DNA of 5,485 nt from contig PLWQ01000002.1 in the NCBI GenBank assembly GCA_003165595.1, forward strand, positions 657 through 6,141. Direction: 5' to 3'. The stretch's first letter is position 1; each line of letters begins with the position of its first letter. This DNA comes from Fibrobacterota bacterium. Lineage in GTDB: Bacteria; Fibrobacterota; Chitinivibrionia; Chitinivibrionales; FEN-1185. The notes below the pieces were generated by a model that saw only the letters and a program-made list of their open reading frames with translations, was not told the origin of the DNA and ran no database searches. The position numbers and the translations under genes are program-made. Shown here piece after piece: positions 4,957 through 5,485 of the stretch.

Positions 4957-5485
4957 TTATTTCTTGATGCCCACGTTCATGCGGATCGTCTGGGTGCGGC
5001 CTCGGGTGATGTCCTGCACGGTCATGCGCGCCAGATAGGTACCGGGCGCTGCCAATGAGCCCTTACTCGTCTTGCCGTCCCAGATAAAATACAGTTTTAC
5101 ATTGTCTGAGATGTTCTTGGAGTCGAATTTCATGTCCTTGTTGTCCACGAGCACGTTCCCCACGGCATCGTATATCGTGATGGTGGCCCGCACGTTGCCG
5201 TTTTGCAGGTCCTGCTCCACGGCTCGCACAAACGATATCTCGAGCCGTGAGCCGTGTGTCGGATCGCCCGTGCCCAGCCACCTCTGAGGAATTTGGGTGA
5301 CGCCCGGCACGAACGGATTGCCCACAGCCCTGGTATTCGAGATGATGGGAATGTCGCCGCACAGCTCCAGGGGAAAGACACGAACCCCGGCCTTGACCGT
5401 GTCCAGCCCGGACAGCGTGTTGCCGCCAAAGACATACAAATAGCTGTTCGAAAGCTTGACAACCGTTGTAAGCGCGGGGGACGCG
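4957..5485 (-). CDS. C-terminal part of a surface protein with FlgD-Ig / sorting-like domain (partial)
   Basis: The frame stays open from the stop at 4957-4959 to the right window edge, so the gene is cut there and its N-terminus is missing; 175 residues are visible. The TTG at 5437-5439 is inside the gene, not a start. Residues ~98-175 are a FlgD-Ig-like domain: TITIYDAVGNVLVDN, then YFIWDGKTSKGSLAAPGTYL, then TVQD..RG and the terminal IRMNVGIKK. In Fibrobacterota large secreted proteins this type of domain, preceded by an 'NPF.PG....P' stretch (here VGNPFVPGVTQIP, 54-66) and a THG(S/T)R(L/I)E strand (77-82), forms the very C-terminus and is thought to act in export or surface attachment; that is inferred here. 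The visible start includes NSYLYVFGG, which could be a beta-propeller or other beta-strand repeat, but one copy is not enough to call. It is the first visible gene of the minus-strand operon, with two beta-helix genes following. Confidence 0.85.
   Translation of the reverse strand, partial: ASPALTTVVKLSNSYLYVFGGNTLSGLDTVKAGVRVFPLELCGDIPIISNTRAVGNPFVPGVTQIPQRWLGTGDPTHGSRLEISFVRAVEQDLQNGNVRATITIYDAVGNVLVDNKDMKFDSKNISDNVKLYFIWDGKTSKGSLAAPGTYLARMTVQDITRGRTQTIRMNVGIKK

Noticed and set aside
4233-4967. 244-residue open frame on the plus strand
   Set aside because: It is the complement of beta-helix gene A. Its Met/Pro/Ser-rich composition is typical of an antisense shadow and it has no family signature.

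Overview
The window reads as part of a chromosome from Fibrobacterota (Fibrobacter / Chitinispirillia-type bacteria) or a close relative. Three protein-level signs point there. The first is an unmistakable fibro-slime domain (core GDDDLWVFVDG...DLGGIHG). The second is a set of C-terminal FlgD-Ig / type IX-secretion-like tails of the form '...WDGK..KG....GTYLA...V...I(G)(I/V)KK'. The third is an 'ADSIAHADSI'-type Asp-Ser-Ile linker. This assignment rests on recognised family patterns, not on a database search. I see no RNA genes, CRISPR array, insertion sequence or phage gene.

Layout, left to right. (1) Positions 2-130, + strand: the last 42 codons of an upstream surface protein, running off the window edge. 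(2) Positions 154-1851, + strand, 23 bp downstream: a complete 565-residue exported protein with a signal peptide, a fibro-slime/PA14-like domain, two fibronectin-III-like repeats and a C-terminal sorting-like domain. (3) Positions 1852-2081: an intergenic stretch with a good sigma70-type promoter (1935-1964) and a small hairpin around the next ribosome binding site. (4) Positions 2082-3146, + strand: an unrecognised exported, cysteine-rich protein with an Asp-Ser-Ile repeat linker. (5) Positions 3147-3232: a short convergent gap with an 8-bp inverted repeat and a T-rich flank, a candidate terminator for the minus-strand genes. (6) Positions 3233-4081 and 4103-4912, both - strand: two tandem paralogous secreted right-handed beta-helix (pectin-lyase-fold) proteins, about half identical over a nearly gapless alignment. 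(7) Positions 4957-5485, - strand: the C-terminal 175 residues of a surface protein ending in a FlgD-Ig/CTD-like domain, cut by the window edge.

The minus-strand genes are spaced 44 and 21 bp apart in the order surface protein -> beta-helix A (4103-4912) -> beta-helix B (3233-4081), which fits one operon whose promoter lies beyond the right edge. All four complete proteins carry an N-terminal signal peptide. Both edge fragments end in domains typical of secreted or surface-anchored proteins. The window is therefore an envelope/extracellular protein locus: large proteins with sorting-type tails next to smaller exported proteins without them. A role in adhesion to, or processing of, polysaccharide is plausible from the families but is inference. 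No complete enzyme active site could be identified.
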